From NCBI GenBank assembly GCA_947501005.1, contig CANMTU010000001.1, positions 1,078,501 to 1,142,500 on the forward strand: DNA of 64,000 bases, given 5' to 3'. Both the position numbers and the translations under genes were made by a program. Positions 49,168 through 57,275 of this stretch are shown here, piece by piece (the first letter of the stretch is position 1; each line of letters opens with the position of its first letter). The DNA is from an uncultured Erythrobacter sp. Its GTDB lineage: Bacteria; Pseudomonadota; Alphaproteobacteria; Sphingomonadales; Sphingomonadaceae. The notes beneath the pieces are model-generated. The model searched no databases. It worked only from the letters and a program-made list of their open reading frames with translations, and was not told where the DNA came from.

Positions 49168-50426
49168 CAAACGGTCTCCGGAATAGGCTCTTCGCCGACG
49201 ATGTTGAGGCCATAGCCTTCGATGGCGACGATGGTGCGATGCGCATTGGTCAGCAGGATCATGTCGTCGATCCCGAGATCGGCGAGAATTTGCGCGCCGA
49301 TGCCGTAGGCGCGGAAATCGCCGGCTTCGGGCGGTTCGGTCTCGCTGGGCACGGTCGCGCGCGGATTGATCAGCAGGACGATCACGCCCGCGCCGCGTTC
49401 GCCGATAGCGGTCATCGCGCGTTGCAGGGTGCGCTTGCGCGGGCCGGACTGGCCAAGGATGTCGTCGAGGAGCGAAATGGTATGCACCCGGGTGAGGGTG
49501 GGACTGCCCGGTTCCACGCTGCCCTTCTGCAGGACGAAGCTTTCACTCTGGTCGACTGTGTTGCGATAGATCAGCAGCTTCCACTCGCCGCCATAGTCGG
49601 AGGTAAAGCGCCGCTCCCCGATCCGTTCGACCAGATGATCGTGCCGCATCCGGTAGGCGATGAGATCGCGAATGGTGCCGATCTTCATGTCGTGCCGGCG
49701 GGCAAAGCCCATCAGATCGTCGAGCCGGGCCATCGTCCCATCCTCGTTCATGATCTCGCAAATCACGCCGGAGGGGTTCAGGCCCGCGAGGCGGGAAATG
49801 TCGACCGCAGCCTCGGTATGGCCGGCGCGGACCAGCACCCCGCCATCGCGCGCCGCCAGCGGAAATACGTGGCCGGGGGTGACGATATCTTCCGGCCCCT
49901 TGGTCGCGTCGATCGCCACCGAGACGGTGCGCGCGCGATCGGCGGCGCTGATGCCGGTCGTGACCCCGTCTTTGGCCTCGATCGAGGTGGTGAAGGCGGT
50001 CTGCATGCTTTCGCGATTGTCGCGGCTCATCGGCTGAAGCCCGAGGGCCTCGATACGCTTGCGATCGAGCGAGAGGCAGATGAGGCCGCGCCCATGGGTG
50101 GCCATGAAGTTCACCGCCGTGGGCGTCGCCATCTGGGCCGGGATGACGAGATCGCCTTCATTCTCGCGGTCCTCGTCGTCGACCAGGATGAACATGCGCC
50201 CGTTGCGCGCCTCGTCGATGATCTCGGCGGCGCCGACCAGGACGGAGGTGTCGTCATTCGCCTCCAGAAAGCGTTCCAGTTTGGCCAGTGTATCGGCCGT
50301 GGGGTTCCAGTCCTCGCCCGCGCAATCGCGCAGGGTGTTGGCATGGAGGCCGGCGGCCCTTGCCAAACCGCTCCGTGTCATGAGACCCTGCGAAATCAGC
50401 GCGCGGACTTTTTCGATTGTGTTCAT
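49167..50426 (-). CDS. ribBA: HTH - DHBP synthase (RibB) - degenerate GTP cyclohydrolase II fusion
   Basis: This 419-residue protein makes the four-carbon precursor of riboflavin. Residues 1-55 look like a Cro/C1-type HTH ([20 protein letters not shown]). Residues 60-262 are RibB, with the acidic motif [11 protein letters not shown] (83-93), the TPGHVFPL loop and [10 protein letters not shown]. The C-terminal part follows RibA, but [14 protein letters not shown] replaces the RibA stretch that carries its zinc cysteines, and no cysteine is left there, so GTP cyclohydrolase II activity should be lost. A separate ribA is expected elsewhere. Palindromic sites lie just upstream of its start. Confidence 0.92.
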   Translation of the reverse strand: MNTIEKVRALISQGLMTRSGLARAAGLHANTLRDCAGEDWNPTADTLAKLERFLEANDDTSVLVGAAEIIDEARNGRMFILVDDEDRENEGDLVIPAQMATPTAVNFMATHGRGLICLSLDRKRIEALGLQPMSRDNRESMQTAFTTSIEAKDGVTTGISAADRARTVSVAIDATKGPEDIVTPGHVFPLAARDGGVLVRAGHTEAAVDISRLAGLNPSGVICEIMNEDGTMARLDDLMGFARRHDMKIGTIRDLIAYRMRHDHLVERIGERRFTSDYGGEWKLLIYRNTVDQSESFVLQKGSVEPGSPTLTRVHTISLLDDILGQSGPRKRTLQRAMTAIGERGAGVIVLLINPRATVPSETEPPEAGDFRAYGIGAQILADLGIDDMILLTNAHRTIVAIEGYGLNIVGEEPIPETV

Positions 50427-50438
50427 GCACGCTAAGTA

Positions 50439-50454
50439 TCACATTTCAATGTGA
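50439..50454. promoter_or_regulatory. Palindrome upstream of ribBA, candidate operator 1
   Basis: TCACATT-TC-AATGTGA has perfect 7-base arms and lies 13 bases before the ribBA ATG. A second related site starts 30 bases further on, about three helical turns. Confidence 0.6.
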
Positions 50455-50468
50455 AGGCAAACGTAAAA

Positions 50469-50492
50469 TCACATTAGGATGTTTTGCTGTGA
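50469..50492. promoter_or_regulatory. Half-palindrome upstream of ribBA, candidate operator 2
   Basis: The same TCACATT half-site recurs, with TGTGA 12 bases on (TCACA...TGTGA). It lies between ribBA and the divergent beta-helix gene. Confidence 0.45.
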
Positions 50493-50585
50493 GCGCTAAT
50501 TCGATGTTCAACAAGCGCCGAATAGGCAAGGGTGGCGCAAGCAGGAAACTTGCCCCGTCAGATGTCAGGATCGCGAAGGAAAACC

Positions 50586-51476
50586 ATGGATATACAGCCG
50601 ATACTCGATAAATGCCGGGGCGGCGAGACCGTCGATCTCAGCGGCAAGACCATCGATCCGTTCTATGTCCGCAACTACAAGTTCCCCCGCAAGGTGACCC
50701 TGCGCGGCGGCCGCTACGCATCCGAGCCGAATTCCGATCGAACTTTCCGGCTGGATTCGTGCGCCAATCTCTCGTTCGAGGATGCCGAGGTGACCGGTGT
50801 CGACCGAACGGCCACGGGGTTCTTCGTCGTCGGCGGCAAGGATATCGCGCTGCGCCGGCTCGACATGCACAGCCTCAAGCAGGGCGTGGCAGTGAACAAG
50901 TGCGACGGCTTCACTCTGGAGGGATGCACCTTTCGCGATCTGCGCGTCGATGCTTTCAAGAGCGGCGGATCGCGCAGGGTTCGGATCCTGTCGAACTATG
51001 CGACGGATTTTCACCCGATCAACACCGGCGGCAAGGGCGACCATCCGGATTTCATCCAGTTCTGGCCGCTTTACGGATCGGACAACAGCGAGATCGAGAT
51101 CATCGGCAACCGGTTCGAGCGGGGCGACGGCCTCCCGGTCCAGGGTATTTTCGTGCGCGGCGTCTACCGCGACAAGAAGACCGGGAAGGAAAACCGCCCC
51201 CAGTTCGGACGCGTCGTCGTCTGCAGCAACGTGATCGACGGCGGGCTGTATAACGGCATATCGGTGTCGGGCGTGAAGAGCGGGCAGATCACCGACAACG
51301 TCATCATCGGCCGCAAGGGCGAGAAGAAGAAAACCTGGCTGAGAGTCAGCGAGGTGAACATGGACATAAGCGGCAATGTGGCGGAGGAATTCCTCGGCGA
51401 CATCGACACCTCGAAGAACCGGAAATGGCGTCCGGGCATGCCCGTGCCCGAGGTTCTGCCTTCGACCTGCTCGTAA
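50586..51476 (+). CDS. Right-handed beta-helix protein
   Basis: This is a 296-residue protein with repeated coils of the pectate-lyase/parallel beta-helix type: IDPFYVRNYKFPRKVTLRGG, CANLSFEDAEVTGVD, KCDGFTLEGCTFRDLRVDA, SNYATDFHP, NSEIEIIGNRFERG, SNVIDGGLYNGISV and SGQITDNVIIG. There is no signal peptide by eye. The family includes polysaccharide lyases, epimerases and structural proteins; no catalytic set is clear. The start ATG at 50586 is preceded by gcgaaggaaaacc. It ends the conserved chromosome before the island. Confidence 0.78.
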   Translation: MDIQPILDKCRGGETVDLSGKTIDPFYVRNYKFPRKVTLRGGRYASEPNSDRTFRLDSCANLSFEDAEVTGVDRTATGFFVVGGKDIALRRLDMHSLKQGVAVNKCDGFTLEGCTFRDLRVDAFKSGGSRRVRILSNYATDFHPINTGGKGDHPDFIQFWPLYGSDNSEIEIIGNRFERGDGLPVQGIFVRGVYRDKKTGKENRPQFGRVVVCSNVIDGGLYNGISVSGVKSGQITDNVIIGRKGEKKKTWLRVSEVNMDISGNVAEEFLGDIDTSKNRKWRPGMPVPEVLPSTCS

Positions 51477-51852
51477 TCGTTTGGGTTGGTTGCGGTTGGA
51501 GCGTCGCTTGCGGGTGAGTTTGGGGCTGTCTGAAAACGAAGTTTGGCCCAACAGCGGCCTCGGCGAGACGCGTTCGTCCGGTTCGCAGAGGCTGGTTTGT
51601 TCGAATGGGCGGGGCCTTCTCGATCTGGCGAAGTCATTTCTTGGGAAAGACGATTAGGCCGTTCTCAACGCTATGAACGACGGTTCGTATCGCAAGCCGA
51701 CACGCCCTTCATCACCAACCGATCAAACCGGAAGGAGATCGTTTGACGCCGCCCACCGGCAATGCGGGGCCGCGAACGACTTTCACTCAGCAACCTATGC
51801 GCCGACCCGAACAATCGGGTATGGCAAAAGTCGCCGGCAATTCATCGGAAAA
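51477..51852. other. Gene-free stretch left of the island boundary
   Basis: There is no supported gene in about 375 bases. Two short + frames (67 and 93 codons) lack ribosome binding sites and have mixed composition. A small hairpin ACCCGA-ACAA-TCGGGT is present at about 51802-51820. It may be old chromosomal 3' flank or the remains of an earlier insertion at the tRNA site. Confidence 0.5.
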
Positions 51853-51897
51853 TGGTGGACGCACTAGGGCTCGAACCTAGGACCCGCTGATTAAGAG
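51853..51897 (-). other. 3' half of tRNA-Lys(CTT): island attachment-site copy
   Basis: The minus strand holds the anticodon loop CTCTTAA (CTT at the anticodon), the 3' anticodon strand, the T arm CTAGG-TTCGAGC-CCTAG, the acceptor 3' strand TGCGTCC and an encoded ACCA end. The 5' half (D arm and 5' acceptor GGACGCA) is absent from the adjacent DNA. This is the usual form of a duplicated attachment core left by a tyrosine integrase. A 10-base palindrome ACCTTAAGGT follows at 51901-51910. Confidence 0.88.
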
Positions 51898-52211
51898 CGT
51901 ACCTTAAGGTCAGTCCATACTGCGTTGAATCTACTCATATTAATCCAAAGTCATTATGTCAACGTATCTTCGGGCGAAGCACTCTAAAGCAGGCTGCGTC
52001 AGGTCCGAGCAAGCAAGTTCAGGCGCCCGATACCCCTTTGATACCCACACGGAAGACCGGTGAATTTCTGGGTACCAGATTGTCGGGTGGATTTCCTCGG
52101 TAGGGTGCAGGCGAGGACAAGGGCATTCATAACATCATAAGGCGGTGCTGTCAGGTTCAAGCTCGTCGAAATCGGCTGCAGGGCGTTCATAAGTCTCGGC
52201 CATTGCATCGA

Positions 52212-52931
52212 ATGGTCGCAGATGAGAAATTCACGCACGAGCTGCGGCGGGAGGGGCGAGTGCTGATCGCTTATGACGAGCCAGGTACTGAAACCATTCG
52301 TGCGCCGGTACTGAAGGTATTCGACGGCGACGGCTTCAAAACGATGCTCTGGAACACGCAGCTAAAGAAGGCATGTGAAGTCGTTGTTCGTCTTGGATTT
52401 ACCGATGCACCGGAACTTGAGCAGCCCGGCGGGAAAGAGTCGAAGGCCTTTCTGGCCTCGTTGATCGCTGACCAATGGGTCGAGCTGGTCGTGCTTCTTA
52501 AAATGGACACCGGGGGATCGTTTGACAGGCATGGGCGCATCGTTTGCGTTCCTTACCTTGCTTGCGAAGAGCGAGCTGGCGCGATGAGGAACATCGAGCT
52601 TGAGATGATCCTCAACGGCTGGACTTGGGTTTTGGACAGATATGAACCTGATCCAAGCTACTTCGAAGCGCTCGATGACGCCCAAAGGAACAGGCGCGGT
52701 ATCTGGGCCTTCGATGACAACGTTCATCCTCGGGAATTCAAACGTCAGCAGTACCAGAAAAAGCGTGCACGAAGCCCGCGACCACAGCCGAACCTGTTCG
52801 ATCAGTCATCGCATCTGCGAGCGTGCCCGCAAACTGGTTGCACGGGTCACTTGGTCAAGCGGAACGGACAGTTCGGTGAGTTTCTGGGTTGTTCCACGTT
52901 TCCGAAGTGCCGCTATTCCTGCTCGATCTAG
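52212..52931 (+). CDS. SNase-like nuclease with C-terminal topoisomerase-type zinc ribbon
   Basis: The 239-residue product has a thermonuclease-like OB fold: VLKVFDGDGFKTMLW with the DGD motif, VVVRLGFTDAPELEQPGGKES (calcium/arginine region), DRHGRIVCVPYL and GWTWVLDRYEPDPSYFEALDDAQ, ending in RRGIWAF. The C-terminal 35 residues form a zinc ribbon, CPQTGCTG ... LGCSTFPKC, as in topoisomerase IA tails. I start at the ATG at 52212; a TTG nine bases upstream is also open. It is the first gene inside the island, close to the attachment site. Confidence 0.83.
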   Translation: MVADEKFTHELRREGRVLIAYDEPGTETIRAPVLKVFDGDGFKTMLWNTQLKKACEVVVRLGFTDAPELEQPGGKESKAFLASLIADQWVELVVLLKMDTGGSFDRHGRIVCVPYLACEERAGAMRNIELEMILNGWTWVLDRYEPDPSYFEALDDAQRNRRGIWAFDDNVHPREFKRQQYQKKRARSPRPQPNLFDQSSHLRACPQTGCTGHLVKRNGQFGEFLGCSTFPKCRYSCSI

Positions 52932-53154
52932 CGTCACCGGTAGGCGCGGAGCGAGTTTTCACGAAATCGAATGCGTCTCCAAAATCCAGAATCAGTGTCG
53001 CGCTGTCTGGTCCGACTGCGGACGCGAGATTTCGGTCTGAACGACCCCCGGTCATGGTGGCCTGATCAGATTACGTCACGCTACACTTTCCCGATGCAGA
53101 CCCTTCGCGACATGGGAATTTCTTTGAGATTGGCTTGTTTCCGTGATTATTAAA
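52932..53154. other. Gene-free stretch before the integrase
   Basis: About 220 bases with mixed composition and no gene I can support. The integrase promoter and integrase-binding sites are likely here, but I cannot place them. Confidence 0.5.
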
Positions 53155-53175
53155 GTGTCATCGAAAGGATGACAC
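53155..53175 (+). promoter_or_regulatory. Hairpin carrying the integrase ribosome binding site in its loop
   Basis: GTGTCATC and GATGACAC form a perfect 8-base stem with the loop GAAAG, ending one base before the GTG start. The Shine-Dalgarno-like GAAAGGA spans the loop and the first stem bases, so folding would limit integrase translation. Confidence 0.65.
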
Positions 53176-54330
53176 GTGCAAAAGGCCCTTACCGCAAAGA
53201 CACTTGAAGCCCTGAAACCGCAGGCGAAACGTTATGAGGTGCATGACGTCTACTGCCCAGGAATGAGCGTCCGGGTATCAGCGCAGGGACAAAAGGTCTT
53301 CACCGTCAAATTTCGGTACGGCCTCGCACAGAAGCGAATGAAGCTTGGTGTCTATCCCCGCATCTCGCTGGCGACCGCCCGCAAGAAGGCAATCGACGTC
53401 CTGCGGCAGGTCGACGAGGGCATTGATCCCACCAAACGCAGGCGCACCGCCAACATGAAGGTTGAAAGCATCTGCCGAGAGTTCATCCGCCTTCATGCTC
53501 AACCGCGCAACAAAAGTTGGCGTGAAGCCGAGCGCATCTTGGAGCGGGAATTCATCTCCACATTCGGGCAGCGCGATATCCGTGAGATCAAGAGATTTGA
53601 CGTGCTCGAAATGATGGATGCCGCTCTCGCTCGCGGATCGAGCTATCAGGCGAATCGTATCCTTTCTCACATCCGAAAGCTGTTCAACTGGTGCGTCGAG
53701 CGTGGCGTGGTCGAGGCGAGCCCTATTGTCGGGCTGAAGCCGCCGACCAAGGAAATTTCTCGTGAGCGTACCTTGGAGGATGACGAGGTTGTCCGCTTGC
53801 TGCGGGCATGTCGGAACGATGTCTATCCGTTTCGTCAGTTCGCGCCGTTGCTTCTGGCGACCGCCCAACGCCGTGGAGAATTGGCGGAAATGCGCTGGAG
53901 TGAAATCGACTTCGAGGCAAAAACGTGGGTGATCCCATCGGAGCGATCGAAGAACGGCAAGGCGCATGTCGTGCCGTTGAGTGCCTTCGCACTTGAAATG
54001 CTGGCTGAGGTGCCGCGCTTCCTCGATTGCGACTATGTGTTCACGACCACTCGCAAATCGCCCGTAAGCGGCTTTTCGAAGGCGTTGCGCCGCCTGTCCG
54101 AAGGATCGCAGACGACGGATTGGCGCTGGCATGATCTACGCCGCACTGCCGCGTCGGGGATGGCGAGACTGAGCGTGGCGCCCCACGTCGTCGAGAAAGT
54201 GCTGAACCATGTTAGCGGGATCATCTCGGGCGTTGCGGCGGTCTATAACCGTCATGGCTATGATCACGAGAAGCGGGACGCTTTGAAGCAGTGGGGCAGC
54301 ACTTTCGCTGCACTGAACCGCCTCACATAG
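53176..54330 (+). CDS. Tyrosine site-specific integrase (P4-like)
   Basis: The 384-residue product has an N-terminal DUF4102-type arm-binding domain (KTLEALKPQAKRYEV, RYGLAQKRMKLGVYP), a central core-binding domain and a catalytic domain. The active-site residues are Arg in LATAQRRGELAEMRW, Lys in RSKNGKAHVVPLS, the HxxR box WHDLRRTAAS, the second His in VLNHVSG and the nucleophile Tyr in AVYNRHGY. It starts with GTG. P4-type integrases usually insert into the 3' end of tRNA genes, matching the tRNA-Lys fragment 1.3 kb away. Confidence 0.95.
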   Translation: MQKALTAKTLEALKPQAKRYEVHDVYCPGMSVRVSAQGQKVFTVKFRYGLAQKRMKLGVYPRISLATARKKAIDVLRQVDEGIDPTKRRRTANMKVESICREFIRLHAQPRNKSWREAERILEREFISTFGQRDIREIKRFDVLEMMDAALARGSSYQANRILSHIRKLFNWCVERGVVEASPIVGLKPPTKEISRERTLEDDEVVRLLRACRNDVYPFRQFAPLLLATAQRRGELAEMRWSEIDFEAKTWVIPSERSKNGKAHVVPLSAFALEMLAEVPRFLDCDYVFTTTRKSPVSGFSKALRRLSEGSQTTDWRWHDLRRTAASGMARLSVAPHVVEKVLNHVSGIISGVAAVYNRHGYDHEKRDALKQWGSTFAALNRLT

Positions 54331-54385
54331 GTTTGTATTGCAAAATGCGCTACGCGGCGTATATTTTGCTGCTAGGAGAAGACAC

Positions 54386-54679
54386 ATGCCTCGTGCTGCC
54401 CAACGCAAGGATCATCCGCTTTCGATGCGTCTGCCAGACGCCGATCTAGCGATCATCGATCGTGCTGCCCAACTTCGTGGGCGTTCGCGCACGGAGTTTA
54501 TGCGCGATGCCGCCGTGCGTGCGGCTGAGGAGGCAATCATGGACACCAATCTGCTACGTGTAAGTCCTGAGGCTTTCGATGCCTTCGTTGCAATGCTCGA
54601 TGCGCCAGCCAAGCCTGTTCCTGCTTTGACCGAATTGCTTCGGCGTCCCGCGCCTTGGGAAGCGGCCGTTGAGCAGTAG
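54386..54679 (+). CDS. DUF1778 antitoxin (TacA-like)
   Basis: The 97-residue product is a ribbon-helix-helix antitoxin: RKDHPLSMRLPDADLAIIDR (strand and helix) and QLRGRSRTEFMRDAAVRAAEE, then a C-terminal toxin-neutralising tail. I use the ATG at 54386, preceded by taggagaag; an upstream Met at 54338 is less likely. It is followed 11 bases later by an acetyltransferase gene, the usual TacA-TacT order, and should repress its own promoter. Confidence 0.9.
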   Translation: MPRAAQRKDHPLSMRLPDADLAIIDRAAQLRGRSRTEFMRDAAVRAAEEAIMDTNLLRVSPEAFDAFVAMLDAPAKPVPALTELLRRPAPWEAAVEQ

Positions 54680-54690
54680 GGCAGCTAGCA

Positions 54691-55203
54691 TTGGCAATTT
54701 CCGCTCCCGAGCCGTTGGATGACGGCCATGACCTATCGCAGTTCACATGCGGCAAGCCGTCACTCGACAACTGGTTGAAGAATAGGGCGCTTTCCAACCA
54801 TAAACGGGGCTTTACGGCTGTCATGGTCGTCCACGAAGATGGGCGTGTGATCGGCTATTATGGGCTTGCGCCTACTGCCGTTGTGCCGACTGCGCTGCCG
54901 CGTGCAATCCGTACCGGTCAGCCGCCCGATCCCATACCTTGTTTGCTGTTGGGGCAGTTGGCCACGGATAACGATTGGGCCGGGCGGGGGATTGGATCGG
55001 GACTGCTGAAGCATGCTCTGGAGCGGTGCATTGAGGCCGCAAGGCTCGTCGGTGGACGTGCACTTATCGTCAACGCGGTAGATGAAGAGGCCTCGCGATT
55101 TTGGCAACGTAAAGGATTCTTGCCGTCAAGGGATGATCGTATGGTTCTATTCCGCTCGATCGCTGACATCGCGGCTTCCCTCGCGGTGGCAGAGTCTCAA
55201 TAG
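54691..55203 (+). CDS. GNAT-family toxin (TacT-like)
   Basis: The 170-residue product is a GCN5-type acetyltransferase. TacT-type toxins acetylate the amino group of charged tRNAs and stop translation. The CoA-binding motif is DNDWAGRGIGSGLLKHAL. HDLSQFTCGKPSLDNWL at the N-terminus and EASRFWQRKGFLPS near the end are typical of this toxin group. The start is probably the TTG at 54691. It is paired with the upstream antitoxin. Confidence 0.9.
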   Translation: MAISAPEPLDDGHDLSQFTCGKPSLDNWLKNRALSNHKRGFTAVMVVHEDGRVIGYYGLAPTAVVPTALPRAIRTGQPPDPIPCLLLGQLATDNDWAGRGIGSGLLKHALERCIEAARLVGGRALIVNAVDEEASRFWQRKGFLPSRDDRMVLFRSIADIAASLAVAESQ

Positions 55204-55221
55204 GGCACGGAGGGGGGGACA

Positions 55222-55974
55222 TTGGCGGAATGGGGCGATTATTTGGGCTTTCGGATTGCGGATGGGGATGAACCGTTCGGGCAAGAGGTCTTGCAAGAGA
55301 TCGCCAGAATAGCGGGTGTTACCGATGACATCGATGCGATCGATCGATTGCAGGCGGCATTGGTGCCGATTGGAAAAGAGTATCGTCGTGTCCTAGCTAT
55401 GGTGCCCTCGGAGTTAGAAAGCGCGCCCGGCCATGACAGCCATTCCGAACGGCTGGAATGGATAGATACGCAGATACTCAATCCACTGAAACGGCTCCTC
55501 CCGGCGTTGGCCGAAGATCGTCGCTATATGTTTTCGATGTGGCCCCAAGAACTCCGCCCACCGAACATGCCTGACTGGAACTTGCTAAAGAACAACCTCG
55601 AGTTCCTGCAGGATCTGGCGCGGAACGTCACGTTGACCATTGTCTTCTGTCGTCACCATGATTTGGCTCTCGGTTCGTTACTCCGCTTCCAAATTGTTTC
55701 CTCTGCATTCACTGCGCTGGCGCAAGCGCTGCCAGATTTGAAACCCAGTCGCGGAACCTACGATAAGGGCACAAAGGGGTTCAATGGCGTCTTCCCGGAC
55801 CTGATCAGGGCCATTTACAAGGAAATCACCGGCGAAACGGAGCAACTCGATCGGCAGATTAAGGAGCTGATCGACGAACGGCGCAACCCGCAGAATACCA
55901 AGTCCGATCAACCTTTCCTCCTTGGTGATTATCTGACCGCAGCCGCGAAACAGGCGGGGCAGGACGAAATCTGA
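55222..55974 (+). CDS. Hypothetical protein downstream of the toxin
   Basis: I do not recognise this 250-residue protein. It starts with TTG at 55222, just after a strong ribosome binding site (ggaggggggg). The sequence is soluble and mainly helical, with a Pro-rich centre MFSMWPQELRPPNMPDWNLL and a charged tail ERRNPQNTKSDQPF. It follows the toxin gene by 18 bases and so may belong to the same transcript. Confidence 0.75.
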   Translation: MAEWGDYLGFRIADGDEPFGQEVLQEIARIAGVTDDIDAIDRLQAALVPIGKEYRRVLAMVPSELESAPGHDSHSERLEWIDTQILNPLKRLLPALAEDRRYMFSMWPQELRPPNMPDWNLLKNNLEFLQDLARNVTLTIVFCRHHDLALGSLLRFQIVSSAFTALAQALPDLKPSRGTYDKGTKGFNGVFPDLIRAIYKEITGETEQLDRQIKELIDERRNPQNTKSDQPFLLGDYLTAAAKQAGQDEI

Positions 55975-56002
55975 TCCCATGCGGACATTCTCGATCCGGC
56001 AG

Positions 56003-56037
56003 TGAACACCACACACAGAAACACCATACGGTGTTCA
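56003..56037. promoter_or_regulatory. Inverted repeat TGAACACC / GGTGTTCA
   Basis: 8-base arms are separated by 19 bases, and a closer inner pair AACACC-ATAC-GGTGTT ends the same arm. It lies 100 bases upstream of alpA in a gene-free stretch of about 160 bases and could be a regulator binding site. Confidence 0.5.
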
Positions 56038-56096
56038 TTTCGCTTCGTAGCGCGGATGCGCATATCGAGGCAGATACGCTCACGACGTCGTTGACC

Positions 56097-56128
56097 GAAG
56101 GTGCGCACCTTCATTCACTGAATGAAGG
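56097..56128. promoter_or_regulatory. Two overlapping palindromes over the alpA ribosome binding site
   Basis: GAAGGTGCGCACCTTC (56097-56112) is a perfect 16-base palindrome. It shares CCTTC with a second one whose 10-base arms CCTTCATTCA and TGAATGAAGG surround a single C (56108-56128). The second arm contains the AAGGA of the ribosome binding site of alpA. Confidence 0.75.
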
Positions 56129-56136
56129 ATCTGGAC

Positions 56137-56361
56137 ATGAAAAATCAGTCTGAACAGGCGGTCGGTGGCCGCCTACTTTACAGTCGCGGGCATCTGCCCC
56201 GTCTGGGCATCAATCTATCCAACTCCACTATGTTGCGGCTCGAGGCCGCTGGGCAGTTCCCCAAGCGGGTCCGCATCGGCGCTCACTCAGTTGCGTGGCT
56301 AGCGTCGGAAATTCACGAGCATATCGCCAAGCTCGCGGCTGAGCGGGAGCAGGGGCAGTGA
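56137..56361 (+). CDS. AlpA-like regulator / excisionase
   Basis: This is a 74-residue winged-helix protein of the AlpA/MerR-like type. Such proteins act as excisionase or as activator of integrase genes in P4-like elements. Characteristic parts are RLLYSRGHLPRLGINLSNST, LRLEAAGQFPKRVRIGAHSVAWLASEIHEHI. I use the ATG at 56137, with GAAGGA eight bases before it; an ATG at 56122 lies inside the palindrome. Its stop overlaps the start of the primase gene (TGATG). Confidence 0.87.
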   Translation: MKNQSEQAVGGRLLYSRGHLPRLGINLSNSTMLRLEAAGQFPKRVRIGAHSVAWLASEIHEHIAKLAAEREQGQ

Positions 56362-57275
56362 TGCCGCCACGCTACCGGTCGCTGACGACCGGCAAAACGA
56401 GCCGCACCGCCATGAAGGCGGCGATCCGGTTCCTTGTGGACCTGTGGGATTATGAACCGAGTGCTTTCACCTTTATCGGCACGCGCCTTGGGGATCAGTG
56501 GCGCGATCACCCGATCAGAGGAAACAGGGCGCCGAAAGTTGCTGCCGTTCTTGAAGCGCAGCCGGCGGACCATTTCGATATCTACTTTTGTCCGAATGCT
56601 TTTGCCGAACCATATCGACGCGCGGCGCACGCGGTTCCCAGCCGTTGCGCTTGGTGCGATATCGATGATGCCGATCCCGACGCCTACGATCCTCAGCCCA
56701 ATATTCTTTGGGAGACGTCGCCGGGCCGGTTTCAGGGGCTTTGGCTCTGGCGTGATCCTGCACCTGGAGAAATTGCGGAACAGGTCTCGCGGAACATTTG
56801 GGCGAAGGACGGAGGCGATAAGGGCGGCTGGTCAATTACCAAGATGCTTCGGCTTCCGGGGACCATCAACCACAAACCGCGGTATCGAAAGCCGGTAGTC
56901 ACACTTCAGGTCTGCGACCTTCGCCCGCAAAAGCTTCCCCGTTCCATTTTGTCGTCTGAAAGTTCAAGCGCGGTAGTGGAGACCGGGAGCCTAAGGATTG
57001 ATGGTCTTGATGCCCGCGAGATTATGCGCCGTTATCGGCGCAAGACCGGGCTTCAGGCGGGCACGTTGATGACTGCCACTCGCATTACAAGGACTGACCG
57101 CTCGGGGGCTGTCTATCTGATCGTGATGGGTTTGCTTCAAGCAGGTGCGCAGGATGCGGAGATCGCGGCTGTGCTGATGGTGAACCCGTATTTTACGGAC
57201 AAATGGGGCACCAATCTCGCAAAAGCCGAGGATCAAATCCTCCGCATCCGCGCGCGATGGGAGGCGGGCCAATGA
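56361..57275 (+). CDS. RepB-type primase (archaeo-eukaryotic primase fold)
   Basis: The 304-residue product starts at the ATG overlapping the alpA stop. It has the primase acidic pair DID (D100, D102 in RCAWCDIDDADPD), then ETSPGRFQGLWLW and the motif MLRLPGTINHKPRYRKP common to primases of plasmids and phage satellites. The C-terminal part DAEIAAVLMVNPYFTDKWGT resembles a PriCT-like helical domain. It is coupled to a RepA-like ATPase by ATGA. Confidence 0.83.
   Translation: MPPRYRSLTTGKTSRTAMKAAIRFLVDLWDYEPSAFTFIGTRLGDQWRDHPIRGNRAPKVAAVLEAQPADHFDIYFCPNAFAEPYRRAAHAVPSRCAWCDIDDADPDAYDPQPNILWETSPGRFQGLWLWRDPAPGEIAEQVSRNIWAKDGGDKGGWSITKMLRLPGTINHKPRYRKPVVTLQVCDLRPQKLPRSILSSESSSAVVETGSLRIDGLDAREIMRRYRRKTGLQAGTLMTATRITRTDRSGAVYLIVMGLLQAGAQDAEIAAVLMVNPYFTDKWGTNLAKAEDQILRIRARWEAGQ

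Noticed and set aside
50427..50585. FMN riboswitch upstream of ribBA
   Set aside because: No conserved RFN-element segments are seen; the stretch is short and AT-rich with palindromes.
51853..51897. Complete tRNA-Lys gene
   Set aside because: The D arm and the 5' acceptor strand are missing; only the 3' half is present.
53278..54132. 284-codon minus-strand frame
   Set aside because: It is the shadow of the integrase gene.
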